This document shows positions 45,164 to 53,769 of a stretch of 64,000 bases of DNA, in pieces. Below the pieces are notes generated by a model that ran no database searches, was not told the DNA's origin, and worked only from the letters and a program-made list of their open reading frames with translations. Every line of letters starts with the position of its first letter. Positions within the stretch are counted from its first letter, which is position 1. The position numbers were made by a program, and so were the translations under genes. The DNA is from JAUVKT01 sp942491535 (GTDB taxonomy: Bacteria; Bacteroidota; Bacteroidia; Bacteroidales; VadinHA17): positions 25,228 through 89,227 of the forward strand of contig CALOBV010000021.1 in the NCBI GenBank assembly GCA_942491535.1, given 5' to 3'.

Positions 45164-46258
45164 ATGATTTTTAAAGACAGATTTATTGTACTTGTGATGC
45201 TATTAATTGCTGTAGCACTGGGCTCATGCAATAATTATAGCCCGACCACAGAAGTTAGCATAAGGGGTAATAAATTCTATGTTAACGGTTCTCCAACTTA
45301 CCAGGACAAGAGCTGGAACGACTACACTATTGAGGGACTTCTTTTTAATTCCAGGATGGTTCAGGGGGTGTTTGATGACAGTAACCCTGCAACTGTTGAT
45401 TCCTGGAAATATCCTGATACAGGTAGCTGGGACCCCGACAGGAATACAAATGAATTTATTAAGGCTATGGAAAGCTGGTACAGGTCGGGCATGATATCAT
45501 TCACACTTAACCTCCAGGGTGGGAGTCCAACCGGCTATGGGAATGGAAAATGGGTTAACAGTGCTTATAACGAGGATGGTAGTCTGAAGAAGAAGTATTT
45601 TATTAGATTGTACAGGATCTTAAAAAGATCTGATCAGCTTGGCATGGTTCCTATACTGGGCCTGTTTTACTTTGATCAGGACCAGGTGCTAAACGATGAG
45701 CCGGCGGTTATTAATGCTGTCGACAATACTATTAACTGGCTGTTTGATGCCGGCTTCAAAAATGTACTTATTGAGATTAATAATGAATGTAATGTTGATT
45801 ACGATCACGAGATTTTAATGGCTGACAGGGTGCATGAGCTTATTAACAGGGTAAAGGCTACTACAAGGGAAGGAGAAGGTTTTCTTGTTGGTACCAGTTA
45901 TGGTGGAGGAACAATACCAGGGAAAAATGTTATTCTTTCATCAGATTTTATCCTATTGCATGCAAATGGGATTGATGACCCTGAAGAGCTGAGGGAACTG
46001 ATCAGGAAGACCAAGGTAATGCCTGAGTATAATGCTCAGCCTGTACTGATAAATGAGGACGATCATTATGCTTTTGATGAGGAGGACTATAATCTGAAAG
46101 CGGCAATCGAGTCTTATGCCTCATGGGGTTATTTCGATTATCGCAGAGAGGGAGACAGCATTAGCGATGGCTTTCAGTCGGTCCCTGTAGACTGGCGTAT
46201 TAATTCCGACCGGAAAAGAGCTTTTTTCGATAAACTTAAAGAGATAACAGGGAAATAG
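45164..46258 (+). CDS. Lipoprotein glycoside hydrolase-like protein (clan GH-A)
   Basis: A 364-residue lipoprotein (lipobox LGSC at about 20). The remaining sequence looks like a (beta/alpha)8 glycosidase: a likely acid/base Glu in LIEINNEC at about 206 and a nucleophile candidate in LINEDDHY at about 298, spaced as in clan GH-A. The exact family was not recognised. It follows the kinase gene closely and may belong with the glycan-use genes. Confidence 0.65.
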   Translation: MIFKDRFIVLVMLLIAVALGSCNNYSPTTEVSIRGNKFYVNGSPTYQDKSWNDYTIEGLLFNSRMVQGVFDDSNPATVDSWKYPDTGSWDPDRNTNEFIKAMESWYRSGMISFTLNLQGGSPTGYGNGKWVNSAYNEDGSLKKKYFIRLYRILKRSDQLGMVPILGLFYFDQDQVLNDEPAVINAVDNTINWLFDAGFKNVLIEINNECNVDYDHEILMADRVHELINRVKATTREGEGFLVGTSYGGGTIPGKNVILSSDFILLHANGIDDPEELRELIRKTKVMPEYNAQPVLINEDDHYAFDEEDYNLKAAIESYASWGYFDYRREGDSISDGFQSVPVDWRINSDRKRAFFDKLKEITGK

Positions 46259-46319
46259 GGAATATTCTCCTAAGTCTTTTCATAATTAGCAAGGTTTAAA
46301 ATTTACAGCATAAATAATA

Positions 46320-46934
46320 TTAAAATAGACCGTGCAGCTCTGCGTTAATTTTATCAATAATCTGGTTCAGGTGATCGGTGTTATCGGGAAAATCATATGC
46401 ATCGGCTTCTATAATCAGTAGTTTTCCGAGTTTATAAGATTCAATCCACGCCTCGTATCTTTCGTTAAGTCTTTTCAGGTAATCTATCCTTATTGAACTT
46501 TCGTAATCCCGACCTCTTTTCTGTATCTGGTTGACAAGGGTAGGTACAGATGCCCTGAGGTAGAGCAGAAGGTCAGGTGGCTCTACAAGGGATGTCATAA
46601 GGTTAAAGAGGGTGAAGTAATTCTCGAAGTCGCGTGTCGACATAAGCCCCATTGCATGAAGGTTGGGTGCAAAAATATATGCATCCTCATAAATAGTTCT
46701 GTCCTGAACGATAGTCTTGCCGGAGCTTTTAATTTCCAGAACCTGGTTAAACCTGGAATTCAGAAAATAGACCTGGAGGTTAAACGACCATCGTTGCATA
46801 TCTTCGTAGAAATCATTTAGATATGGATTGTCATCTACATCTTCATAATGAGGCTCCCATCCAAAATGCTTGGATAGCAGACCTGCCAGGGTTGTTTTTC
46901 CTGATCCAATATTTCCAGCAATTGCAATATGCAT
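46320..46934 (-). CDS. Deoxynucleoside kinase
   Basis: A 204-residue kinase of the dNK/dGK family: Walker A GNIGSGKTT at 7-15, the substrate-site Glu in the YEDVDDNPYL segment at about 33, and the QDRTIYEDAYIFA motif at about 80. It phosphorylates deoxynucleosides for salvage. It lies 35 bases after the GH3-family start codon on the same strand. Confidence 0.92.
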   Translation of the reverse strand: MHIAIAGNIGSGKTTLAGLLSKHFGWEPHYEDVDDNPYLNDFYEDMQRWSFNLQVYFLNSRFNQVLEIKSSGKTIVQDRTIYEDAYIFAPNLHAMGLMSTRDFENYFTLFNLMTSLVEPPDLLLYLRASVPTLVNQIQKRGRDYESSIRIDYLKRLNERYEAWIESYKLGKLLIIEADAYDFPDNTDHLNQIIDKINAELHGLF

Positions 46935-46969
46935 AAAATCCCTTTTTTAATTACTCTTAAAATTAAAAA

Positions 46970-48493
46970 TTAATTTGAATCTAAACCTAAAATTTGACGT
47001 ATTTCATCTATGTATTTTCGATCGTTTGAAAGACGGGGAACTTTATTTTGCCCACCAAGCTTATTCTTTTTTTCCATCCATTTATAAAAAGTGCCGGCCG
47101 GGACACTTATTACTTTTGGCTTGACAAGGGTAAGGTCTTTATATCTTTTTGCCTCGTAGTCTGAATTAAGCGATTTAAGTGAGGTGTCAAGAAGATCGGT
47201 GAAGTGTTCAAAGTCATCCGGTTCTTTTTCGAATTCAATAAGCCATTCGTGTGATCCCTTGGTGGAGGTACTCATAAAACACGGCCCTGCAGTATAGTCT
47301 GTTATCATTGCTCCTGTTCTTGAGCAAGCCATCTCAAGTGCCTTTTCAGCATTTTCAATAATTACCTCTTCGCCAAATGCATTAATATAGTGGCGGGTAC
47401 GCCCCGATATTTTAAACTTATGAGGATAGAGGCTGGTAAACACAATGGTATCTCCAATCATATACCTCCACAGTCCCCCATTGGTAGATATTACTATAGC
47501 GTAGTTCACACCTTTTTCTACTTCGGCAACAGTCAGAACTTTCGGATTGTCGTCTCCCACATGGTCGGCCTCAATAAACTCATAAAACACACCATAATCG
47601 AGCATTAGCAGCATATCATCGGTAGCAAGATCATCCTGAATACCAAAATAGCCTTCAGATGCATTATAAGACTCCAGGTATCTCATCGAATTGGTTGGGA
47701 TTAATTTTTTATACTGCTCGCGATATGGTTTGAAACTAATTCCCCCATGGCAAAAAAGTTCGAGGTCGGGCCAAACCTCGAGCAGGTTTTCTTTCCCCGT
47801 ATATTTAAGCATATATTTTATCAGCACAAGAAACCAGGATGGCACACCAACAAGGTATTTTATATTCTGGTTAACCGTTGCTTTCGCTATCTTCTCCATT
47901 TTTTCCTCAAAATCTTCAAGCAGGGCAATTTTTGCTCTGGGTGATCTTAGTAGTTCGGCCCACAGTGGCATATTTTCGATCAGAATGGCAGAAAGATCTC
48001 CATAAAGTGATTTATTCTCAAATTTGTTTATTCTATGACTGCCACCCAGTGTCAATCCCTTTCCATTCAGAACTTTTGAGTCGGGGAACATCCTGGTATA
48101 AATAGCGAGCACATCCTTACCCCCCCTGTAATGGCAATCTTCAAGAGAGTCTTTGGTAACGGGGATAAACTTACTTTTTGAAGTTGTGGTGCCGGATGAT
48201 TTTGCAAACCACTTTACATCGCCCGGCCAGAAAAGATCCTTTTCTCCCTTTCTCAATCTTTCCATATAGGGTTCAAAATCTTCATAGGTCTGTATTGGCA
48301 TAGATTCCTGAAAATCCTTTATTGAGCCAAGAGATGAGAATTTATATTTCCTGCCCCAGGTTGTCTCAGAAGCTTTTTCAAGCAAACTGTATAGTGTCTC
48401 CTGTTGAACCTCAAAGGGATATTTCTTAAAGAGCTCAATATTGTATATCCTCTTGGTATTAAGCCAGTTGGCAATAGAATTAAGTATTGGCAT
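46970..48493 (-). CDS. GH3-family acyl-adenylate/amide synthetase
   Basis: A 507-residue member of the GH3 family (named after plant auxin-responsive proteins), which are adenylate-forming enzymes joining acids to amines. The ATP-binding signature SSGTTTSKSKFIPV is at about 92, followed by YNASEGYFG at about 280 and YMIGDTI at about 345. The bacterial substrate is unknown. I chose the ATG at 48493; an upstream TTG at 48502 is less likely. Confidence 0.85.
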   Translation of the reverse strand: MPILNSIANWLNTKRIYNIELFKKYPFEVQQETLYSLLEKASETTWGRKYKFSSLGSIKDFQESMPIQTYEDFEPYMERLRKGEKDLFWPGDVKWFAKSSGTTTSKSKFIPVTKDSLEDCHYRGGKDVLAIYTRMFPDSKVLNGKGLTLGGSHRINKFENKSLYGDLSAILIENMPLWAELLRSPRAKIALLEDFEEKMEKIAKATVNQNIKYLVGVPSWFLVLIKYMLKYTGKENLLEVWPDLELFCHGGISFKPYREQYKKLIPTNSMRYLESYNASEGYFGIQDDLATDDMLLMLDYGVFYEFIEADHVGDDNPKVLTVAEVEKGVNYAIVISTNGGLWRYMIGDTIVFTSLYPHKFKISGRTRHYINAFGEEVIIENAEKALEMACSRTGAMITDYTAGPCFMSTSTKGSHEWLIEFEKEPDDFEHFTDLLDTSLKSLNSDYEAKRYKDLTLVKPKVISVPAGTFYKWMEKKNKLGGQNKVPRLSNDRKYIDEIRQILGLDSN

Positions 48494-48548
48494 TTGCAAC
48501 AAATTAGGAGAGACTAAGATAGAAAATTATACGGTTAATGAATGAATC

Positions 48549-49274
48549 TTACTGCTTAAATATTTCTTTCAGGACCTCGAAGGACTTTATTTTGTTTAAT
48601 CCCTGCAGGTGCATTGAATAGTAAGAAATAAGATTATCAATAAATATGGATCTTATTTTTCCGCTCAGAGGGATACTGCTGCATTCTTCAATTGAACTGA
48701 GAGAAAAACGATATAATAGTTGTGAGAAATATTTATCTAAATAATATCCATGCAGGGGAGGACTGCTTGTATATAAACCGTTTTGCATATCGAAGTAGCA
48801 GTTCTGTTCGCTGTATTCGTGTGTTGGAGATATTCCCAGGTATTTCATCAGACCAACAAGAAATCCTATATGGAAATTCAGGATGTTTTCGGCCGAGTCG
48901 AGATGGATGATACTATCCTTAATATAGCTGTATAGGATTTTGTTGGGTTCACCTTCATTAAGGGTCTTCTTCAGGACTTCTCCTATAAAAAAGGCAATAC
49001 TGTTTTTTTCAAAATTAAAGTGTAGGCTTTTAAGAGGAGGATCTGACGATACTTCTTTGAGCGATTGTAAATTTCGCGAAGACTTGTAATCCATTTCAAG
49101 TTTCAGTATCTGCAGGGGTTGAAAATATGCACTCCTTGTATTACTCTTCTTGCTATGCGTGCCCCTGACGATAAATGGAATAAGACCATACTCTTCGGTA
49201 AGTATTTGGCAAATAATACCTGAATCAGAGTGTTTGATCGTTTGTAATACTATTCCTCCGGTTTTGCTTAACAT
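48549..49274 (-). CDS. recO: DNA repair protein RecO
   Basis: A 241-residue RecO. The N-terminal OB domain starts GGIVLQTIKHSDSG and continues with LIPFIVRGTHSKKS; a helical C-terminal domain follows. RecO loads RecA on single-stranded DNA with RecR. Start taken at 49274 because the upstream 27 codons are not conserved and the promoter ends at 49291. Zinc-finger Cys residues typical of many RecO proteins are not obvious. Confidence 0.9.
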   Translation of the reverse strand: MLSKTGGIVLQTIKHSDSGIICQILTEEYGLIPFIVRGTHSKKSNTRSAYFQPLQILKLEMDYKSSRNLQSLKEVSSDPPLKSLHFNFEKNSIAFFIGEVLKKTLNEGEPNKILYSYIKDSIIHLDSAENILNFHIGFLVGLMKYLGISPTHEYSEQNCYFDMQNGLYTSSPPLHGYYLDKYFSQLLYRFSLSSIEECSSIPLSGKIRSIFIDNLISYYSMHLQGLNKIKSFEVLKEIFKQ

Positions 49275-49290
49275 AATTCTTGCTGCTAAC

Positions 49291-49321
49291 CAAAAGTACG
49301 AAATTGGAATTCTGTCACAAG
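49291..49321 (-). promoter_or_regulatory. Promoter of recO
   Basis: On the minus strand CTTG (49318-49321), 19 bases and TACTTTTG (49291-49298) fit the Bacteroidota consensus. The start codon follows 17 bases downstream, giving a very short leader. Confidence 0.65.
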
Positions 49322-49375
49322 CCTTGAGATGAAAATTTAAAATTCGTATATTCAAATGTTTATTTGAATTGCATT

Positions 49376-50779
49376 ATGGTTACTGAATCACACCAAAACC
49401 TTGTTAAAAGGATTGCCAGGCTGGCAAAGCAGAATAGGGAGCTTGAAGAAAAGTTAAAGAAGCTCCTGAAAGAGAATGAAAAGCTGACAAGGAGAGACGA
49501 GAAGAACAGGGCTCTGCTTGAGCAGTTTACGCCTGAGCAGATTAAGGAAAAAGCAGGCGATCGCCAGGAGAGTAAGTCTCTTAAATTTAAGATGGCGACA
49601 GTCCTGTTTGCCGATATTCATGGTTTTTCGAGGCTTATGTCCGACAAGGAATCGGTAGATTATATGGATGAACTTGACGAGGTCCTTTATTCTTTTGATG
49701 AGATTGTTAAGAAATATAATATTGAAAAAATAAAAACTATCGGCGACACCTATATGTGTGCGGGTGGTATCCCAACAAAGAATATAACCAACCCCATTGA
49801 TGTGGTGATGGCTGCAATGGAAATGAGAAATTTTCTGCATGATTTTGAAAATAAAAGAAGGCAGGGAAAGAACAGGATATGGGAGTTAAAGATTGGAGTT
49901 CACACCGGACCGGTTACAGCGGCAATAAGCGGGAAGAAGAAAATATCGTACGACATTAAGGGTGATACGGTAAATACAGCCAGCAGGGTTGAAACAGTAT
50001 CGGTTAAAGGACATATACTGATCTCTGTTATGACCTATGAGCTTGTCAAGGAATTTTTTCATTGTGAGTATTATGGGAAAATGCCTGTTAAATATAAGGG
50101 CGATCTGGATATCTATGAGGTTATTGGTTTAAAACCAGAATTTTCTGTTGACGGACTGGGAAAAGAGCCCAACGATGCTTTCAGGATAAAGTTTGGTCTT
50201 ATTCAGTTTACTGATATCCAGGAAATAATTCTTGATAAGCTGGAAAGGGAATTGCCGAATTATCTTTTCTATCACAATGTTAAGCATACCGTAGATGTGG
50301 TAACCGAGGTTGAGCTGATGGGATGGGCTGAAGGATGTTCGGATGAGGAGATATTATTATTGAAGATGGCGGGCTTATTTCATGATGCAGGCCATACAAT
50401 ATCATACGATGAGCATGAGTTTTACGGGACAGAAATGGTAAAAAAATACCTGCCCGGCTACAATTATTCAGAAGAGCAGATTATCACTATCTGTGAAACA
50501 ATAATGGCAACCAAGTTGCCTCCGAAGCCAAAGACCCTGCTGCAAAAGATCATCTGTGATGCCGATCTTGATTATCTTGGTCGAAGTGACTTTATCCCTG
50601 TTTCTAATACTCTTTATGATGAACTTAAGGCCCAAAACAAGATAGGGTCATTAAATGATTGGAATAAGTTACAGGTAAAGTTTATTTCCGGGCATCATTA
50701 TTTTACTAAAACAGCTCAGAGTCTGAGGGAAGTTAATAAACAAAAGCAAATAGACAGGATTCAATCACTTATTACCTGA
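49376..50779 (+). CDS. Class III adenylate cyclase with HD phosphodiesterase-like domain
   Basis: A 467-residue two-domain enzyme. Residues about 5-60 are a coiled coil. The class III cyclase domain (about 70-255) has the metal Asp pair (FADIHGF and TIGDTYM), the adenine-selecting Lys (KIKTIGD) and Asp (YDIKGD), and the NTASR motif, so it should make cAMP. Residues about 275-467 are an HD domain like eukaryotic-type phosphodiesterases: HNVKH at about 300, LFHDAGH at about 335, and DADLDYLGR at about 395. One chain could thus make and destroy cAMP. Start is ATG at 49376; a TTG at 49364 also fits. It overlaps the PorZ-like stop by 8 bases on the opposite strand. Confidence 0.88.
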   Translation: MVTESHQNLVKRIARLAKQNRELEEKLKKLLKENEKLTRRDEKNRALLEQFTPEQIKEKAGDRQESKSLKFKMATVLFADIHGFSRLMSDKESVDYMDELDEVLYSFDEIVKKYNIEKIKTIGDTYMCAGGIPTKNITNPIDVVMAAMEMRNFLHDFENKRRQGKNRIWELKIGVHTGPVTAAISGKKKISYDIKGDTVNTASRVETVSVKGHILISVMTYELVKEFFHCEYYGKMPVKYKGDLDIYEVIGLKPEFSVDGLGKEPNDAFRIKFGLIQFTDIQEIILDKLERELPNYLFYHNVKHTVDVVTEVELMGWAEGCSDEEILLLKMAGLFHDAGHTISYDEHEFYGTEMVKKYLPGYNYSEEQIITICETIMATKLPPKPKTLLQKIICDADLDYLGRSDFIPVSNTLYDELKAQNKIGSLNDWNKLQVKFISGHHYFTKTAQSLREVNKQKQIDRIQSLIT

Positions 50780-53054
50780 CAATCAGTATCTTTATTACTT
50801 CCGCCTTCTCGCCATCTTCGCTTGTGCATAAAGCAAGGTATACACCTGTTGATGCTCTTTGCCCCCTGTAATTCATCAGGTCCCAGGTAGCCTGTCCTCC
50901 GGTTGAAGTTGTTTCATAAACGAGATTGCCAGATACATCGGTAATTTTAACATTTGTATTCCTTGCCAGTCCGGTAATGGTTAACAGGCCACTATATTCG
51001 GGTCTGACAGGATTAGGGAATGCATATACTTTCTTTAGTCCGTCGTCGCCAAGAGTGGCCTTTTCCCTGACAGATATTACACCCTTTGAAGTGCCGATCC
51101 ATACCTCACCGCTTATATCATTTATATCGATCGATGTGATGGTGTCTGAAAGGAGTGGGCTGTTAGATTCAGAATATGATTTAATTAAGGTCTTACCATC
51201 TTCACTTACCAGGAACACCCCTGAATTATTGGTTCCCAACCATTTTCTGTTTCCACCATCTATACTTATGCTTTTGATTTTTTCGGTGGCGAGCAGGTAG
51301 TCTGCCAGTCCCGAACCATCATCCCTTGGTATCTTGATCCTGTGACAATAGATCTCTTCCGAAAATACCCTTTCCGGGTTATAATATAAGGCCGGACCCT
51401 GGTCTGTTCCTATCCATATATTCCCATCAAGATCTTCAGCAATAGAATAGATAGTATTCAGTTTCTGCCCGAACTGATCCTGAACGTCTAATAGTAATGA
51501 ATTATCATCTCCAAAATTCTCAGGAGTACCATTATCATCGAGCACAAAGAGGCCCTTGCCTCCTGGCAGAACTATCCATTTTTTACCCGAGCGACTTATT
51601 ATTATATCACCAATAATTGGAGCATTTATCGTATATGGCATAACTATCCAGCTATTATCTGGCTTAAGGATTTTAATGCTGTTTTGAACACCTGAATGCG
51701 TAAGCCACAGGTAGTTATTCTTATCGAATGCCATTCCACACACTCGCACATAGTCACTTCCCGGAACAGCCGATTCGAGTGGTGAGTTACTGTCGTCGAA
51801 ATGTTCTGATATCCCTTGCTCATTAATAATATAGAGTCCGGAGCCCCATGTTGAGACATAAATAGTTGATTGATTTTGTGGAGAGGGCCTGACTCTTATT
51901 GCATCCCATGAATCGTCGTATTTTATAGATTTCCACGATCGGTCTTTGAATATACTTGCCTGGAAAATATTCCATGTATTGTCCCATCCATCCGTTATTT
52001 TACCGCCGGCAATGTAAATATTTCCGTCTTCAGAGTAAATACTTTCAGAATAGCTGGACTGTGGTCCTGGAATTACAACAGATTCAAATGATGAAGAATT
52101 ATGCTCTATTACTATGCCGTTAATATTATCTGCAATATATAGAACTCCATTCTCAGTTACTGCATCCCTGCTGTCGGGTTCTCCCCACAGGTAATCCTGT
52201 ATCTCTCTGATAAGATCGCCCTGGTTATTGTATACTTCAAGCTTACGACCATATGAGACCATAATCTGGTTTTCGGAAGTACTTATAGAATGTATTACCT
52301 GTTCTTCATCTGCTGATAAAGTTGATATGCTTCCCTGCTTAAGAAGGAGCAGGGAATCACCTTCAAGACCTGAAGCCTGTCTCGAAAGAAATAAATTATT
52401 ATCGGCAATCTCAATATTAGTATATATGGCGCTTTGATCAGTCCCTGCCACAGGGCTCCAGTTTCCAAAATAAGCCAGACCGGGATTATTGATATTAGCC
52501 GAGAGGGTGCCATTGTCGGTACAGGCATAGATAATGTTACCGGAGATTGCTATATCAAATACTTCAGAAACATCGCCTGTAAGTGATGGATTCCATGTAT
52601 CATTTATTTCAAGTTTTTCGAGATCCAGGACAACAATACCAAAGCTACTGCCGATATATGCATATTCCCCACTTGCTATTATATTGTTTATTATCTTTTT
52701 CCCGGGAATATATTTATCGTGGATATCGGGTATATTGGTTACAATATTATCCTTATAAAGGTCTATATTGGAAGAGTTGTAAGCAATCACAAGTGTATTT
52801 TGATCTTCTGAATATCCAATGGTTCTTATACCACATTCACTTAATCCCTGGACGGTTGAGAATTTTTGAATCTCGCTAAATTGCAGATCATATATAGCCA
52901 GAGCATAATCTGTAGCTGCAAAAATCTTATCTTCTCCTGCAATTATCTTTTTTATTGAGTTATAAGGCAGGTGATCTTCCCACGACCCAACCGCACCCTG
53001 TCCTATTACCAGGGAGGGTATAAAAACCAGCACAAAAAATACAAAAGACCTCAT
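50772..53054 (-). CDS. porZ: PorZ-like type IX secretion protein
   Basis: A 760-residue secreted protein: signal peptide, then two beta-propeller domains built of about 12 Reg_prop-type repeats (phrases LWLTHSGVQ, IWIGTDQGPAL, KWLGTNNSGVF and VWIGTSKGV), and a type A C-terminal sorting domain of about 80 residues (NPVRPEYSG...TDVSGNLVYE...ASTGVYLAL). PorZ works in the T9SS attachment complex, delivering anionic lipopolysaccharide to the sortase. It lies 14 bases after the rdgB stop and is followed by recO downstream across the cyclase gene. Confidence 0.85.
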   Translation of the reverse strand: MRSFVFFVLVFIPSLVIGQGAVGSWEDHLPYNSIKKIIAGEDKIFAATDYALAIYDLQFSEIQKFSTVQGLSECGIRTIGYSEDQNTLVIAYNSSNIDLYKDNIVTNIPDIHDKYIPGKKIINNIIASGEYAYIGSSFGIVVLDLEKLEINDTWNPSLTGDVSEVFDIAISGNIIYACTDNGTLSANINNPGLAYFGNWSPVAGTDQSAIYTNIEIADNNLFLSRQASGLEGDSLLLLKQGSISTLSADEEQVIHSISTSENQIMVSYGRKLEVYNNQGDLIREIQDYLWGEPDSRDAVTENGVLYIADNINGIVIEHNSSSFESVVIPGPQSSYSESIYSEDGNIYIAGGKITDGWDNTWNIFQASIFKDRSWKSIKYDDSWDAIRVRPSPQNQSTIYVSTWGSGLYIINEQGISEHFDDSNSPLESAVPGSDYVRVCGMAFDKNNYLWLTHSGVQNSIKILKPDNSWIVMPYTINAPIIGDIIISRSGKKWIVLPGGKGLFVLDDNGTPENFGDDNSLLLDVQDQFGQKLNTIYSIAEDLDGNIWIGTDQGPALYYNPERVFSEEIYCHRIKIPRDDGSGLADYLLATEKIKSISIDGGNRKWLGTNNSGVFLVSEDGKTLIKSYSESNSPLLSDTITSIDINDISGEVWIGTSKGVISVREKATLGDDGLKKVYAFPNPVRPEYSGLLTITGLARNTNVKITDVSGNLVYETTSTGGQATWDLMNYRGQRASTGVYLALCTSEDGEKAEVIKILIVR

Positions 53055-53067
53055 GTTAGCTTAACTG

Positions 53068-53664
53068 CTAATTGGATAAATTATTGTTATCAAGACTATT
53101 CAGAAAATCCGTAAGTTTTTTCACCGCTCTGGCCCTGTGAGAGATCCTGTTCTTCTCATTAAGGTCCATCTGGGCAAAGGTCTTATCATAACCGTTTGGC
53201 CTAAAAACAGGATCATATCCAAACCCTTTTTCACCCTTTCTGAATTCAATTATTTCACCCTTTACTTCTCCTTCAAAAAGGTACTCATTTCCCTCCAGAA
53301 TTAAAGCAATTATTGTTCTGAACCTTGCCTTTCGGTTTGTCTCAGCCTTAAGTTTAAGTAATAATTTGTCAATATTATCGCTTGAGTTTTTCTGATCACC
53401 TGCATATCTGGCCGATAATACACCGGGCTCATTATTAAGTGCTTCAACCTCCAGACCGGTATCATCGGCAAAAACGTTTTTCCCGGTTATCTTATATACA
53501 TATCTGGCTTTTGCCAGCGCGTTTCCTTCGAGTGTGTTCTCATTCTCCGGTATGTCCTCAAATATTCCTGATTCGGCAAGGCCGGTTAATTTGAATTTAG
53601 AGTCTATGACATTGCTTATTTCGTTGATTTTATGAACGTTATTGGTAGCAAAAATAATTTTCAT
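53068..53664 (-). CDS. rdgB: Non-canonical purine NTP pyrophosphatase (RdgB/HAM1)
   Basis: A 198-residue enzyme that hydrolyses ITP, XTP and related bases to protect DNA. Signature residues: ATNNVHKINEI at 5-15, FADDTGLEVEAL at about 68, GYDPVF at about 152, and SHRARAVKKL at the C-terminus. It is divergent from the second cyclase gene and probably co-transcribed with the PorZ-like gene. Confidence 0.95.
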   Translation of the reverse strand: MKIIFATNNVHKINEISNVIDSKFKLTGLAESGIFEDIPENENTLEGNALAKARYVYKITGKNVFADDTGLEVEALNNEPGVLSARYAGDQKNSSDNIDKLLLKLKAETNRKARFRTIIALILEGNEYLFEGEVKGEIIEFRKGEKGFGYDPVFRPNGYDKTFAQMDLNEKNRISHRARAVKKLTDFLNSLDNNNLSN

Positions 53665-53683
53665 CTTACTCAGTTATTTGTTT

Positions 53684-53691
53684 CAAATGTA
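53684..53691 (-). promoter_or_regulatory. -7 element of the rdgB promoter
   Basis: TACATTTG on the minus strand, 19 bases before the rdgB start; a -33 TTG at the usual spacing is not clear. Confidence 0.5.
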
Positions 53692-53710
53692 GTATATTTT
53701 GACTAACCTT

Positions 53711-53741
53711 TTTGTACGCACATTTTTAATAAGTACATTTG
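53711..53741 (+). promoter_or_regulatory. Promoter of the membrane adenylate cyclase
   Basis: TTTG (53711-53714), a 19-base spacer and TACATTTG (53734-53741) match the Bacteroidota consensus exactly, 28 bases before the GTG start. Confidence 0.75.
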
Positions 53742-53769
53742 ATAGCAGACCTTAATCATATTATCCGCT